Assembly (NCBI RefSeq): GCF_038502225.1
Contig: NC_091292.1
Coordinates: 46,208,793 to 46,272,792, forward strand
Reading direction: 5' to 3'
Source: Cherax quadricarinatus
Taxonomy: Eukaryota; Arthropoda; Malacostraca; Decapoda; Parastacidae
DNA: 64,000 nt
Below are positions 10,256 through 20,327 of the stretch, piece by piece. The position numbers and the translations under genes are program-made. How positions within the stretch are numbered: position 1 is the first letter of the stretch; each line of letters starts with the position of its first letter. The notes below the pieces were generated by a model that was given only the letters and a program-made list of their open reading frames with translations, was not told the DNA's origin and searched no databases.

Positions 10256-10626
10256 TCAAAAGATTACGGAGGTACTTAAAGGGCCCAGGGATTGGGCCCC
10301 CAAAGTTTTCATAGCTAAGCAAGTTACAAAGGTAATGAACTCCAGGAAGATCTGATCACAATTATGAGAAGTTACAAAGGTATTTACAGTTTACAGAGGT
10401 ACATAATGAGTCCAGGTACTGGACCCCAAAGTTTTGATGGCTGAACAAGGTACAAAGGTAATGAAGTCACAAGTTACAAAAGTAATGAATCATGTAAGTA
10501 AATTTACTTACTTATGTTTATATGTGGTTACAGTCATGAACAAATTGTAAAGTAATGAGCAATTTACACGACCACACCCGGTCACAACTGTAATGAGTTA
10601 TTGGTGTAAATATTAATTGTTGGGTC
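10256..10626. other. Unassigned region with imperfect internal repeat
   Basis: The pair ccccaaagttttcatagcta (10301-) and accccaaagttttgatggct (10424-), each followed by a-caaggtacaaaggtaatga-type sequence, shows a degenerate duplication of about 120 bp. No coding signal. Confidence 0.45.
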
Positions 10627-10852
10627 ACACACACACACAGGGCGCTAGGACTCGACCCCTACAACCACAAATAGGTGAGTACACACACACACACACACAC
10701 ACGAACATACACCAATAGGTGAGTACACGCACACACAAGCGTACATAAACGAGCACAAACACTCACACATATGTGAGTACACAAAAACACATACAAACAC
10801 ACACAAGCACACGCATACACACACACACACATACACACACACACACACACAG
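10627..10852 (+). repeat. (CA)n tracts attached to LINE 3'-tail sequence
   Basis: A motif ggactcgacccctacaacca ending in ataggtgagtac passes directly into (CA)n, and aataggtgagtac then starts a second tract. This is the reverse complement of the module tactcacctaattgtggttg seen four times at 23.2-23.95 kb, so these tracts are 3' tails of the same LINE family on the + strand. Confidence 0.8.
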
Positions 10853-10863
10853 TTGGTAATGCT

Positions 10864-11715
10864 TTATTTACAGCTAGCAAAATCAGGGTATTTCTCCAGA
10901 ATGGTCTGTAATATACTTCTCTGGATGAAATTCTTTGACATTTCTTGAACATTTCTGAGTGAGTTATCTCTGAATTCATTAATTTTATCGCACTCCAGTA
11001 CATAATAACGCAAGGTGTGACGCACTCCAGTACATAATGGCGCAAGGTGTGACGCACTCCAGTACATAATGACGCAAGGTGTGACAATAGTCCATCTGGC
11101 AAAGTTTACATTTCGTTTGGTCTACATCTGTTGGTGGTGATTTACCTGCCATAGATACTTGTAACCCAGCCGGAGCCGGGCAGTAGTAACATCCAAGAGT
11201 CTGCTTATCTTGTTGGATGTACCATAGACATGTGGCTCCTCCTGCATGATGGAATGATGATAGATGGACTGACTGGTGTCCATCTCCCTGAGTCTTAAGT
11301 CTGTTGAATACTTTTCGTATTATTGTTCTCAAACTGCTAACTGACAAGCCAAGATTGTAATCTACTCCCTCTTTGAAAGCATAACAGCTTAGCCAATTTA
11401 CCAGTTCTGTCATGCATCTGAAGACCAATGTGAGATGGAATCCACAGCATGTGCACTCCGACTCCACTGTCCACAGTCCTACCATACCTGTGTCTGGCTT
11501 CTGACACAAGCATGCCACAGTTTATATTTAATGAGTTGAGAGCATTTATGGATGACAGAGAATCAGCTACAATTAAAGTGTCAACCTTAGATCCGTGGAC
11601 GCATTTGAGTACAAGGAGTATGACAAACAGTTTTGTTTGAAGGATAGAGGCCCAGTTATTGATGCGTGCTCCAATTTCTTTATGAGAGCCATCACTCTGT
11701 ATGACTTAGCCTGAT
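10864..11715 (-). pseudogene. LINE ORF2 C-terminus with RNase H domain and zinc knuckle
   Basis: On the minus strand from about 11710, one open frame without a start codon encodes an RNase H domain: QSDGSHKEIGARINNW, ILQTKLFVILLVLKCVHG, VADSLSSINALNSL and MLWIPSHIGLQMHD. Three acidic or His positions are recognisable (SDGS, ADS, SH...HD). The usual Glu of the TEL motif is Lys (QTKL). A frameshift near 11375 continues into GVDYNLGLSVSSLRTIIRKV and then a zinc-knuckle-like CKLCQMDYCHTLRHYVLEC. That is expanded by a 32-bp triplication (10990-11085), and the protein end LEKYPDFASCK reaches 10864. This domain order is typical of jockey/I-type LINEs. The frameshift and repeat expansion make it non-functional. 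Confidence 0.75.
10990..11085. repeat. 32-bp unit x 3 inside LINE zinc-knuckle coding sequence
   Basis: Units start at 10990, 11022 and 11054 with gcactccagtacataat and end gcaaggtgtgac. Differences are limited to a 2-3 base window (aac, ggc, gac). Because 32 is not a multiple of 3, each unit rotates the frame. Confidence 0.95.
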
Positions 11716-11864
11716 GTAGCCCTTCATACAGCTCACATTAGAAGAAGAGAGAGACGGCTCCTGACGATTTCTGGATGTCTTACACATCAAGGATGGAGAT
11801 ACTCTTAAATGCAAAAAATAAAGAAAATCAGCCAATAAGGATTACCTTGACCTCAAAACCAAGT

Positions 11865-12475
11865 TGGGGATATATCATATATTCCTCCCTCCGAGCACTA
11901 CAATTTGCAGTAACGAATAACGTTTAGAAGAATATAAATACATCGATGAGGTATTCGTTAACTTTAAATTTTCAATACACACTGTTCATTGTAGCAATCA
12001 GAAAACTTTTCTCGTACACAGTACACCCAAAGAGGATACCAGCATCAACAAACAATTGGTCCTCCTCACTGAACAGACTGTCATGAACATCATCCCGGTT
12101 CTCAGAAAAACAACCTGGATGTAGCAAGTCTTACTGCCCAAACTATGAAAGCGACCACCAGAATCCATAGACACAAAATTACTCACAGAACAGCAGCACA
12201 CAGCATACTGTGGAGTGGATGAGATAAATTCTATGCCAGGAAGACCAACTGAGACCGTCATACAAGCACTTATACACCTGCAGGAGAGATAAAACAAACA
12301 GTGCATGAGTATGCCATCATAACCTACAATTTCGCATCAGGCACTGGAGAAAAACCAAGTTGTTATACCACGAAAACGACCGACCAGCAGCAGAATTGTG
12401 GAAACACTGCCAGGACCTAATGCCCACACTGTACGTGATTCACGTAATGAACATGAACTTTGTTTCCTTAGCCTC
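11865..12475 (+). pseudogene. Decayed Penelope-like element, same family as 8.3-9.5 kb
   Basis: Nucleotide order matches the reverse complement of 8340-8720: aacctggatgtagca, actatgaaagcgacca, gataaattctatgccaggaa, then aattgtggaaacactgccag and cccacactgtacgtgattca. Upstream, YSSLRALQFAVTNN resembles the PLE segment FLRALRI. It is full of stops. The two copies face in opposite directions about 3 kb apart. Confidence 0.55.
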
Positions 12476-12483
12476 ACCCCCAA

Positions 12484-12640
12484 CTCTCACTTATACCCAA
12501 CCTCACCTATACTCGACCTCACCTATACCCGACCTTACCTATATTTGACCTCGCCTATATCTGACCTCACCTGTACTTGACCTCACCTATACTTGACCTC
12601 ACCTATACCTGACCTCACCTATTTGATCCTGCATTAACAT
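12484..12640. repeat. 16-bp minisatellite, about 9 copies
   Basis: Unit ctcacctatacytgac with single-base variants. Copies decay at the right edge (cctatttgatcc). Confidence 0.9.
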
Positions 12641-13381
12641 GACTTCACATATAACCTGCCTTTCTCCTAGCCTGACCTCAGGGTGGTCATTTCCCTCTTA
12701 TATTTTTCTTTCTATCTAATATGAAAACAATGAAAAAATTTCCAGTTACTTTCGTGATTTTCCACACTATCAAGAAACAGCGATAATATGAGAAATTACG
12801 AAAAAAATTGCTCTTTGATGCTGTGAGAAATCACGAAAGTTCTTGGAATTTTACTGTTTTTCATTGTCGTTATGTTGAATATTAATATACAAGATGACCA
12901 TATTACATACTTCCAGTAATCCAGATAAAGCTCAACCTTGAATGAAAGATGATTTTAAAGGATTCTAGGCTACCAGTGTCTTTATTTGTATCTTGATAAG
13001 TGTCAGTAGTCACTGATTTTTCATTGCCTTCCCTTACAGAGGAGAAATTACTATAAAACTTCTGTCATCAAGAGATAATTTGATAAGCTTCTCATATCAG
13101 TTCCTGATCAGCCAGGTTGTGGTGCTGTTCATATTTAACAAAATATTGACAATTGAGCATTTTAAAGGCCCATAACTGTATGCAGTTTACCTTCAAAATT
13201 ACATATTTCCAATTAAGAATAGTAAGTTTTGGTTACAGTGCTATAGTTCTGGAGCAGGAAGAGCATTAACAAAAATGTTTTGAATGTCTTAAAGGGAAAT
13301 AATGATACTTTCCTTAGCCTTAACTTGTCACTATCTTCACTTACAGACAGCAAAGTTGCACAGACATTTTAATCACTGTAA
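12641..13381. other. Unassigned region
   Basis: AT-rich, no coding signal. An imperfect inverted pair, tttcgtgattttc and gaaatcacgaaa, lies near 12765 and 12825. Confidence 0.5.
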
Positions 13382-13718
13382 TTCATGTACACCGATCACT
13401 GTACCTCATGTATAGTGATCATTGTGTCATGTACACCGATCACTGTACTTCAGCTACAGTGACCACTATACCTAATCTACGGTAACCACTGTACCTCAGC
13501 TACAATGATCACTGTACCTCACCTACAATGATCACTGTACTTCAGCTACAGTGACCACTGTACCTAATCTACAGTAATCACTGTACCTCAGCTACAATGA
13601 TCACTGTGCCTCACCTACAGTGATCACTGTACTTCAGCTACAGTGACCAGTGCACCTAGGCTACAGTGATCACTGTACCTCAGCTACAATGATCACTGTA
13701 TCTCAGGTACAGTGATCG
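13382..13718. repeat. 23-bp minisatellite with palindromic nodes, about 14 copies
   Basis: Unit tgatcactgtacctcagctac plus two bases. Where a unit ends in ctacag, the junction reads tacagtgatcactgta, a perfect 16-base palindrome repeated every 23 bases. Copies differ mainly at two positions (cag/cac, aat/agt). Confidence 0.93.
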
Positions 13719-14547
13719 GCTTCAAACTTCCACTGACAGTGAACTTTATTTTCGCTCGATGGTTAGCATTGATCTTGATTAGTATAAGTTTTAATATGCC
13801 AATTTGTCTTAAACAAACTAATTTTCCTGGAGTCACTGAAGACTGAATCATATGATCGACTTTCACTCGTGAAAGCTGATGTGTTCTCAGAAGTGAAATT
13901 TTGTGATGGATCTTGGCAGTGCTGCTGCTAATGTGACACTTTCTATGAAAAATATTTGAAGAATGAAAAAATGTGCTATAATTTGAGAATGAGTTCAGTG
14001 TTTTTACCTTCCTTTAGTATTTTTTTCTTTAAGACTGTTGAAATATAACTTAGAGAAATGAACTCTATAACTGATGCCATGTTGAGGTTTTCCTTGATCA
14101 GTTTCATATTAACCATTAACAAATATGTATTAAGTGCAATAACTTGAAAAACTTATGCTTACTTTTATCAAAAGTTCAAAACTGGTGCATCTTACTGAAA
14201 AGAAGCTTGATATTGTAAGGGGAGTGTGTAAGTGCCACTTACATGGAGTGCTAGGTTTTTAATATTAAATAATTTCAGCATGATTCTTCTGAATAGCTTC
14301 AGTCAGTAATGGATCAACATAGTTGAGGCAACTCCTTTATTGTTGGTCATGCAGCTCTTACAACGCTGCTCTTGATGACGTTGTTAAGTCTTCTTGTCTG
14401 GGGATCTTTCCTGACATCTATGATAAATAAGACCATGCTACCAACTCGGTCTGTAGATGTACTGCTGTAGATACACTTGTGTTTAGTATGGATATGGGAG
14501 GCAAGAAGACGTACAACACTCATAAAATAACACGAAACAACGAGACT
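13719..14547. other. Unassigned region
   Basis: No gene or repeat unit recognised. Confidence 0.5.
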
Positions 14548-15005
14548 TCATTAGTGTTAGTCTGAGCTGGCAGAATTTAATAGTGTCAGTCTGAGCTGGC
14601 AGACATGAGTAGTGTCAGTCTGAGCTGGCAGACATGAGTAGTGTCAGTCTGAGTTGGCAGATTTCAGTCAGTTCAGTAACGTAAGTGTGAGCTGGCAGAC
14701 TTTAGTAGTGTAAGTCTACAATGCAGATATAAGTAATGTCAGTCTGACCTAGGAGACCTCAGTATTGTCAGGCTGAGTTAGAAGATTTCAGAAGTATCAA
14801 CTTGAGATGGCAGACTTTGGTAGTGTCAGTCTGAGCTACCAGACGTCAGCAGTAACAGTCTGAGCTGGGAGACTTCAGTAGTGACAGTGGGAGCTGGCAA
14901 ACTTCAGTAGTGTCAGTCTGAGCTGGTAGACTTCATTATTATCAGCCTGAGTTGACAGACTTCAGTAGTGTCAGTGTGAGCTGGGAGACTTCGGTAGAGT
15001 CAGTT
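14548..15005. repeat. 29-bp minisatellite, about 15 copies
   Basis: Unit tagtgtcagtctgagctggc followed by agacttcag. Copies are 80-95% alike by eye. It ends against a cactcaactaccactactac stretch that recurs in degenerate form at 17563-17640. Confidence 0.93.
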
Positions 15006-15061
15006 ACTACACTCAACTACCACTACTACACTAACCTACCACTACTACATTCTACAAGATT

Positions 15062-15247
15062 GATGGACTGAACACATCGACTCCAGGCTGAGGGACTGAT
15101 TACCTCAAACTCCTCCTCTCCTTACACCCTCTGCTTTGTATTGGACTGATGAAGCCACTGTGTGGCGAAACGTTTCCTGAATAAAGATTCCCATATGTTG
15201 CATAAGTGTCTCAATCTTCAACTTGTCGGTTTTTCAAACCATTTATC
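15062..15247 (+). mobile_element. Single-arm copy of the hairpin element (element D)
   Basis: From cacatcgactccaggctgag through gactgattacctca, ggactgatgaagccactgtg, tggcgaaacgtttcctgaat, ending with cttgtcggtttttcaaacca (15222-15241), it is collinear with the right half of the palindromic element at 51451-51760. Here only one arm exists, but it keeps the terminal ttgtcggt...acca stem that the right end of the 51-kb copy lacks. It abuts LINE coding sequence. I could not find a target duplication. Confidence 0.7.
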
Positions 15248-15427
15248 ACAATGTGAAATTCAATGAAGAGAAATTTCAACTACTCAGATATGGAAAACTT
15301 GAGGAAATTAAAACTGCATCAGGGTATTCAACAAATTCAAACCATACAATAGACTAAAAAGGTAATGTGAAGAACCTGGGAGTGATAATGTCAGATGATT
15401 TCACCTTCAAAGACCACAATAATGTAT
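15248..15427 (+). pseudogene. LINE RT fragment, upstream half of interrupted copy
   Basis: Translates as VKFNEEKFQLLRYGKLEEIK, GVIMSDDFTFKDH, matching the minus-strand LINE at 19171-20327 (MKFNDEKFQLLRYGKHEEIK, GVIMSEDLTFKDH). An internal TAG follows NSNHTID. It is cut at 15427 by the PLE insertion and resumes at 17064. Confidence 0.85.
15416..15427. repeat. Left target-site duplication of the PLE insertion
   Basis: acaataatgtat, identical to 17064-17075. Confidence 0.85.
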
Positions 15428-15589
15428 AAACAACAAAAAAGGCACAATACCGTGACTGGAACGATGCACAAATAACCCGTACATAAAAGAGAAAAGCTTA
15501 CGACGACGTTTCGGTCCAACTTGGACCATTTACAAAGTCACACTAACCAGAAGTGGAGCAGGACGGCTATATATAGGCAGGAAGAGGTG

Positions 15590-15634
<45 letters not shown>

Positions 15635-16912
15635 AAAGAATGGTATATAATAACGACAAGATGAAATTAAGACACATGCGCAACACCCGGGCATCCCTAT
15701 CGTAGACGTTTCGCCATCCAGCCAGCCACTGGATGGCGAAACGTCCACAACAAAGACACCCAGACGCCGCACATGTGTCGTAATTTCATCAGTAGTAGTA
15801 GTAGTAGTAGTAGTAGAAGAGGTAGTAGTAGTGGTAGTGGTGGAAGTGGGAAATAAGGAGGACGAGCCAGTCAAATACAAAGGAAGGGGAGCACTGCAAG
15901 GGAGTTAGGTGCCCACAGAGGGAGAGCAAGCGCACAGAGGTGCGTGAAAGGGGAAGTGGTGAAATAAATGAAGAAGGAACAGAAACACGAGACAGAAGAG
16001 AGAAAGATAACCCAGAGGAGAAAAAGGAAAGAGGAAAGGGGAAGAGGGAGAAGAAGAAAAAGACTAACACTCTTCGCACTAATCTCGTTCATACCTCTCC
16101 TCCCTCTACAGATGTTCCTGGTGTCTACTCTATTTCTTGCTCCTCCTGTCCTCTTCAATACTACGAAGAAAGTGGTCAATCTCTTTCTGACAGACTTAGG
16201 GAGCACAAAAATAGTGTTAAGCTTGCCGACACTAACAATGCTCTTTTCTGTCACGTCAGAGATCATAGCCATCCTATTGACTGGTCTTCTGCTAAAACTG
16301 TCTTCCCTATTTCCAACTCGAACAGTCGCCGTCTAGTTGAATCCTCTCTAATACACAACTTTCCTTGTATGAATCTTAGCCCTGGCTTCGTCTCTGTAGA
16401 TGCCTTCCCCTCCCACTACATTGTAAAATGCTCCAAACTTCAGAACACCCGTGACTTAACCTGACTCCTCATTTTTTTCTTTTTCTTTTTCTTTTTCTTC
16501 TTCTCCCTCTTCCCCTTTCCTCTTTCCTTTTTCTCCTCTGGGTTGTCTTTCTCTCTTCTGTCTCGTGTTTCTGTTTCTTCTTCATTTATTTCACCACTTC
16601 CCCTTTCACGCACCTCTGTGAGCTTGCTCTCCCTCTGTGGGCACCTAACTCCCTTGCAGTGCTCCCCTTCCTTTGTAATTGACTGGCTCGTCCTCCTTAT
16701 TCCCCACTTCTACCACTACCACTACTACTACCTCTTCTACTACTACTACTACTACTGATGAAATTGAGACACATGTGCGGCGATTGGGTGTCTTTGTTGT
16801 GGACGTTTTGCCATCCAGTGGCTGGCTGGATGGTGAAACGTCTATGATAGGGATGCCCGGGTGTTGCGCATGTGTCTCAATTTCATCTTGTCGGTATTAT
16901 ATACCATTCTTG

Positions 16913-16943
<31 letters not shown>

Positions 16944-17063
16944 TCTTCCTGCCTATATATAGCCGTCCTGCTCCACTTCTGGTTAGTGTGACTTTGTAAA
17001 TGGTCCAAGTCGGACCTAAACGTCGTCGTAAGCTTCTCTCTTTTATGTGCGGGTTATTTGTGT
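15428..17063 (+). mobile_element. Penelope-like element with inverted arms (element B)
   Basis: It is bounded by 12-bp duplications within a LINE. The left arm (about 15467-16065) and right arm (about 16480-17062) are inverted copies of each other, near 590 bases, interrupted by (TAG/CTA)n tracts. Between them lies a GIY-YIG coding segment. The left end has a 39-base extension (15428-15466) absent on the right. PLEs are known for pseudo-LTRs in direct or inverted order and for such asymmetric ends. Each arm contains an exact 17-bp stem (15705-15721 with 15729-15745), or a near-exact one (16802-16818 with 16826-16842). Each arm also has the terminal ttgtcggt...acca hairpin (16888-16906; inverse at 15641-15659). 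The RT domain is missing, so this copy is truncated. Confidence 0.8.
16069..16464 (+). pseudogene. PLE GIY-YIG endonuclease domain, truncated ORF
   Basis: The frame (open from 15940, but arm sequence before about 16066) encodes GVYSISCSSCPLQYYEESGQ, SLSDRLREHKNSVK, ALFCHVRDHSHPIDW, RRLVESSLIH, and ends LQNTRDLT with a TGA at 16462-16464. GIY-YIG nucleases nick target DNA; in PLEs the domain follows the RT. The GIY half is GVY. The second half reads YYE where the family has Y-(hydrophobic/F)-G. The first Arg after SG is Gln (caa). Both are single G-to-A changes. The Arg of DRLREH and the metal-binding Glu of RRLVES are kept. With the RT absent and the Gly lost, I infer an inactive copy. Confidence 0.8.
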
Positions 17064-17075
17064 ACAATAATGTAT
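17064..17075. repeat. Right target-site duplication of the PLE insertion
   Basis: acaataatgtat, identical to 15416-15427. Confidence 0.85.
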
Positions 17076-17550
17076 CTACTGTATCTGCTAGAAAAATGAT
17101 AGGATGGATAATGAGAACCTTCAAAATAAGGGATGCCAAGCTCATGATGATTCTCTTCAAATCACTTGTTCTCTTTAGGCTGGAATACTGCTGTTCACTA
17201 ACTGCCTTCTTCAAGGGAGGTGAAATTGTTGACCTGGAGAGTGTACAAAGAACTTTCATGGCACGCTTAAGAACAACACAGCACCTAAATTACTGGGAAT
17301 AGTTGAAGTCCCTTGATTTTTATTCCCTGGAGCACAAGCAAGAGAGATACATGATAATATACACATGGAAAATCCTGGAGGGATTAGTACCAAACTTGCA
17401 CATGAAAATCACTCCCTATGAAAGCAAAAGACTCTGCAGGAGATGCAACATTCCTCCAATGAAAAGCAGACGTGCCACAAGTACACTGAGAGACAACACA
17501 ATAAGTGTCATGGGATAAAAACTATTCAGCTGCCTCCCAGCATACAAAAT
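17076..17550 (+). pseudogene. LINE RT C-terminus, downstream half of interrupted copy
   Basis: ARKMIGWIMRTFKIRDAKLM, LEYCCSLTAFFKGGEIVDLE, a TAG at 17300-17302, then MIIYTWKILEGLVPNLH and RRCNIPPMKSRRATSTLRDN. These match residue for residue the order in the LINE at 19171-20327. The end KLFSCLPAY corresponds to RLFNCLPAH there. Confidence 0.85.
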
Positions 17551-17990
17551 TCAATAATCACCACAATACTCAACTATCACTACTACAATCAAATATCATC
17601 ACTACACTAATCTATCAGCACAACACTCAACTATCTCAACTACACCCATAAAAACACTATCAATGTTACAGTAGAGAACACAGGAAAAATCAGAGATATG
17701 AACAAAAATAAGACCACAAACAAAAACACAAACAAAGGCTCAAGCAAGAACACACAAAGAGGAACACAGATAAGAAAACATAAAAAAAATACAGTTAAGA
17801 ACATAGTCAAGAAAATAAAGAACCGAGAGAACACATTCAAGAACATAGATAAGAGCAGAGAACAATGTAAAGAACACAGTTAAGAGCAGAGAGAGAACAA
17901 AAAACAAAAACAAAAAAGAACAAAAGCAAGACAAGAATACAGGTACAAATGTAAACAAAAACACAGACAAGAATTGTGGCATGCTAAGAG
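17551..17990. repeat. Low-complexity CTA-type then A-rich degenerate repeat
   Basis: 17563-17640 repeats caactatcac-actaca-type units. 17685-17980 repeats degenerate aagaacac-gataag units. Open frames here are compositional artefacts (Lys/Asn on one strand, Phe/Leu on the other). Confidence 0.7.
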
Positions 17991-18535
17991 AATGTTACGT
18001 TTTATATGCGTATGTCACACTCCCATATAGGCTTCCTCCCAACCAGCAAACCAGGCGCTACGGGTTTAACGATCAATAAGGTACCCGTTGTTAAATCAAT
18101 ACCATGGTTCATTGGCCAATCGCAGGGAAGCCCCCCCAAAACTGAAGCAACATGTCTCACTTGTCCTACGGGAATTGCAGACTTGCCTGTGCTGCTGGTT
18201 GATTATGGTGCTCTCCCTCTGGCTTCTGCTTTTGCCATCTTTTGTCACCGTGTGGTACACTTAATATTCTACCTCTGTACATAGTGTACATGTATATATT
18301 TGCCAAATTATGAATGGTGAAGGAATTATAAGTCATATACTCTTGCTGAGTTTATTACTTTGAAACCTATTATAACCAGTACATAATAGGGTATTATGAA
18401 CCTATTACGACCAGGTTGTAATAGGTTTGTAATAAGAATATAATTAAGAACACTAACAAAATAAGTGTAAGAGTCGTGAACGAGGTCTACCATCAGGTTG
18501 CTGGATGGACCACTGTAATAATTATGTGAGGAGGT
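17991..18535. other. Unassigned region
   Basis: A 92-codon open frame (18006-18284, + strand) has no recognisable motif. 18365-18440 contains a small repeat of aacctattac-accag and ataggtt inverses. Nothing else seen. Confidence 0.45.
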
Positions 18536-19170
18536 CGTGTGTGGGTACTCACATAGTTGTGGTTTCAGGGGTCAATTCACAGCTCCTGGCCCGGTCTCTT
18601 CACTGGTCGCTACTAGGTCACTCTTCCTGATCCATGAGCTTTATCTTATCTCTTCTTAAAGCTATGTATGGATCCTGCCTCCACTACAACACTTGCCAGA
18701 CTATTCTACTTCCTGACAACCTGTGACTGAAGAAACACTTCCTAAAGTCCCTGGGATTTATCTGAGTCTTCAACTTCCAACTGTGACCCCTTGTTGCTGC
18801 ATCCCATCTCTTGAACATCCTGTCCACCTTGTTGATTCCTCTCAGTATTTTATATCATTATCATATCTCCCCTATCTCTCCTGTCATCCAGTATCATCAG
18901 GTCAATTTCCCTTAACCTTTCTTCGTAGGGCATGCCCCTTAGCTCTGGGACTAGTCTTGTTGCAAACCTTTCCACTTTCTCTAGTTTTCTTATGTGCTTG
19001 GCTGGGTGTGGGCTCCAAACTGGTGTTGTATACTCCAATATAGGCCTAACGTACACAGTGTACAGGGTACTGTATGATTCTTTATTAAGATGTCGGAAAG
19101 CTGTTCTTAGGTTTGCTAGGCGCCCATATGCTGCAGCAGTTATCTGGTTGATGTGCACCTCAGAAGATGT
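18536..19170 (-). pseudogene. LINE-1-type copy (family 1), RT C-terminal part
   Basis: Minus strand: VHINQITAAAYGRLANLRTA, YVRPILEYTTPVWSPHPAKH, IRKLEKVERFATRLVPELRG, YEERLREIDLMILDDRRDRG, then stops and the non-coding 3' end. This is the thumb/C-terminal part of a CR1/jockey-like LINE that I recall as very common in decapods. The name family 1 is local and does not mean mammalian L1. It is the continuation of 20328-20755 across a nested LINE. The 3' end lacks the (CA)n tail that other copies at 23-24 kb have. Confidence 0.8.
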
Positions 19171-20327
19171 GTTTACCTGGAGTTTACCTGGAGAGAGTTC
19201 CGGGGGTCAACGCCCCCGCGGCCCGGTCTGAGACCAGGCCTCCTGGTGGATCAGAGCCTGATCAACCAGGCTGTTGCTGCTGGCTGCACGCAAACCAACA
19301 TACGAGCCACAGCTCGGCTGATCCGGAACTGACTTTAGGTGCTTGTCCAGTGCCAGCTTGAAGACTGCCAGGGGTCTGTTGGTAATCCCCCTTATGTGTG
19401 CTGGGAGGCAGTTGAACAGTCTCGGGCCCCTGACACTTATTGTATGGTCTCTTAACGTGCTAGTGACACCCCTGCTTTTCATTGGGGGGATGGTGCATCG
19501 TCTGCCAAGTCTTTTGCTTTCGTAATGAGTGATTTTCGTGTGCAAGTTCGGTACTAGTCCCTCTAGGATTTTCCAGGTGTATATAATCATGTATCTCTCC
19601 CTCCTGCGTTCCAGGGAATACAGGTTTAGGAACCTCAAGCGCTCCCAATAATTGAGGTGTTTTATCTCCGTTATGCGCGCCGTGAAAGTTCTCTGTACAT
19701 TTTCTAGGTCGGCAATTTCACCTGCCTTGAAAGGTGCTGTTAGTGTGCAGCAATATTCCAGCCTAGATAGAACAAGTGACCTGAAGAGTGTCATCATGGG
19801 CTTGGCCTCCCTAGTTTTGAAGGTTCTCATTATCCATCCTGTCATTTTTCTAGCAGATGCGATTGATACAATGTTATGGTCCTTGAAGGTGAGATCCTCC
19901 GACATGATCACTCCCAGGTCTTTGACGTTGGTGTTTCGCTCTATTTTGTGGCCAGAATTTGTTTTGTACTCTGATGAAGATTTAATTTCCTCATGTTTAC
20001 CATATCTGAGTAATTGAAATTTCTCATCGTTGAACTTCATATTGTTTTCTGCAGCCCACTGAAAGATTTGGTTGATGTCTGCCTGGAGCTTTGCAGTGTC
20101 TGCAATGGAAGACACTGTCATGCAGATTCGGGTGTCATCTGCAAAGGAAGACACGGTGCTGTGGCTGACATCCTTGTCTATGTCGGATATAAGGATGAGG
20201 AACAAGATGGGAGCTAGTACTGTGCCTTGTGGAACAGAGCTTTTCACCGTAGCTGCCTCGGACTTTACTCTGTTGACGACTACTCTCTGTGTTCTGTTAG
20301 TGAGGAAATTATAGATCCATCTGTTCT
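19171..20327 (-). mobile_element. Nested LINE (family 2), RT to 3' end
   Basis: Minus-strand open frame encodes NRWIYNFLTNRTQRVVV, SSVPQGTVLAPILF, the catalytic box FADD (20134-20145), MKFNDEKFQLLRYGKHEEIK, ARKMTGWIMRTFKTREAK, RYMIIYTWKILEGLVPNLH, RLFNCLPAHIRGITNRPLAV. It runs without a stop for about 370 residues. It is 5'-truncated within RT, as is usual for LINE insertions. The 3' end carries two copies of gtttacctgga (19171-19193 on +), a likely tail repeat. RT reverse-transcribes element RNA at the target site. The frame is intact but lacks the endonuclease and most of the RT fingers, so it is probably inactive. It is inserted into family 1 between 19170 and 20328. Confidence 0.85.

Noticed and set aside
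12484..12640. Possible telomere-like repeat
   Set aside because: The 16-bp unit ctcacctatacytgac does not match ttagg-type arthropod telomere repeats.
15530..16758. Open frames rich in Tyr, Thr or Ser near 15.5-16.9 kb
   Set aside because: They are translations of (TAG/CTA)n tracts and pyrimidine-rich arms of the PLE.
15416..17075. Reading the split LINE as two independent insertions
   Set aside because: The two halves are collinear in the LINE protein and meet exactly at the 12-bp duplication, so one LINE was interrupted.
17640..17982. Open frames rich in Phe/Leu or Lys/Asn
   Set aside because: Low-complexity A-rich repeat on one strand; no domain.
18006..18284. 92-codon open frame on the + strand
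   Set aside because: No motif or homology recognised, surrounded by repeats.
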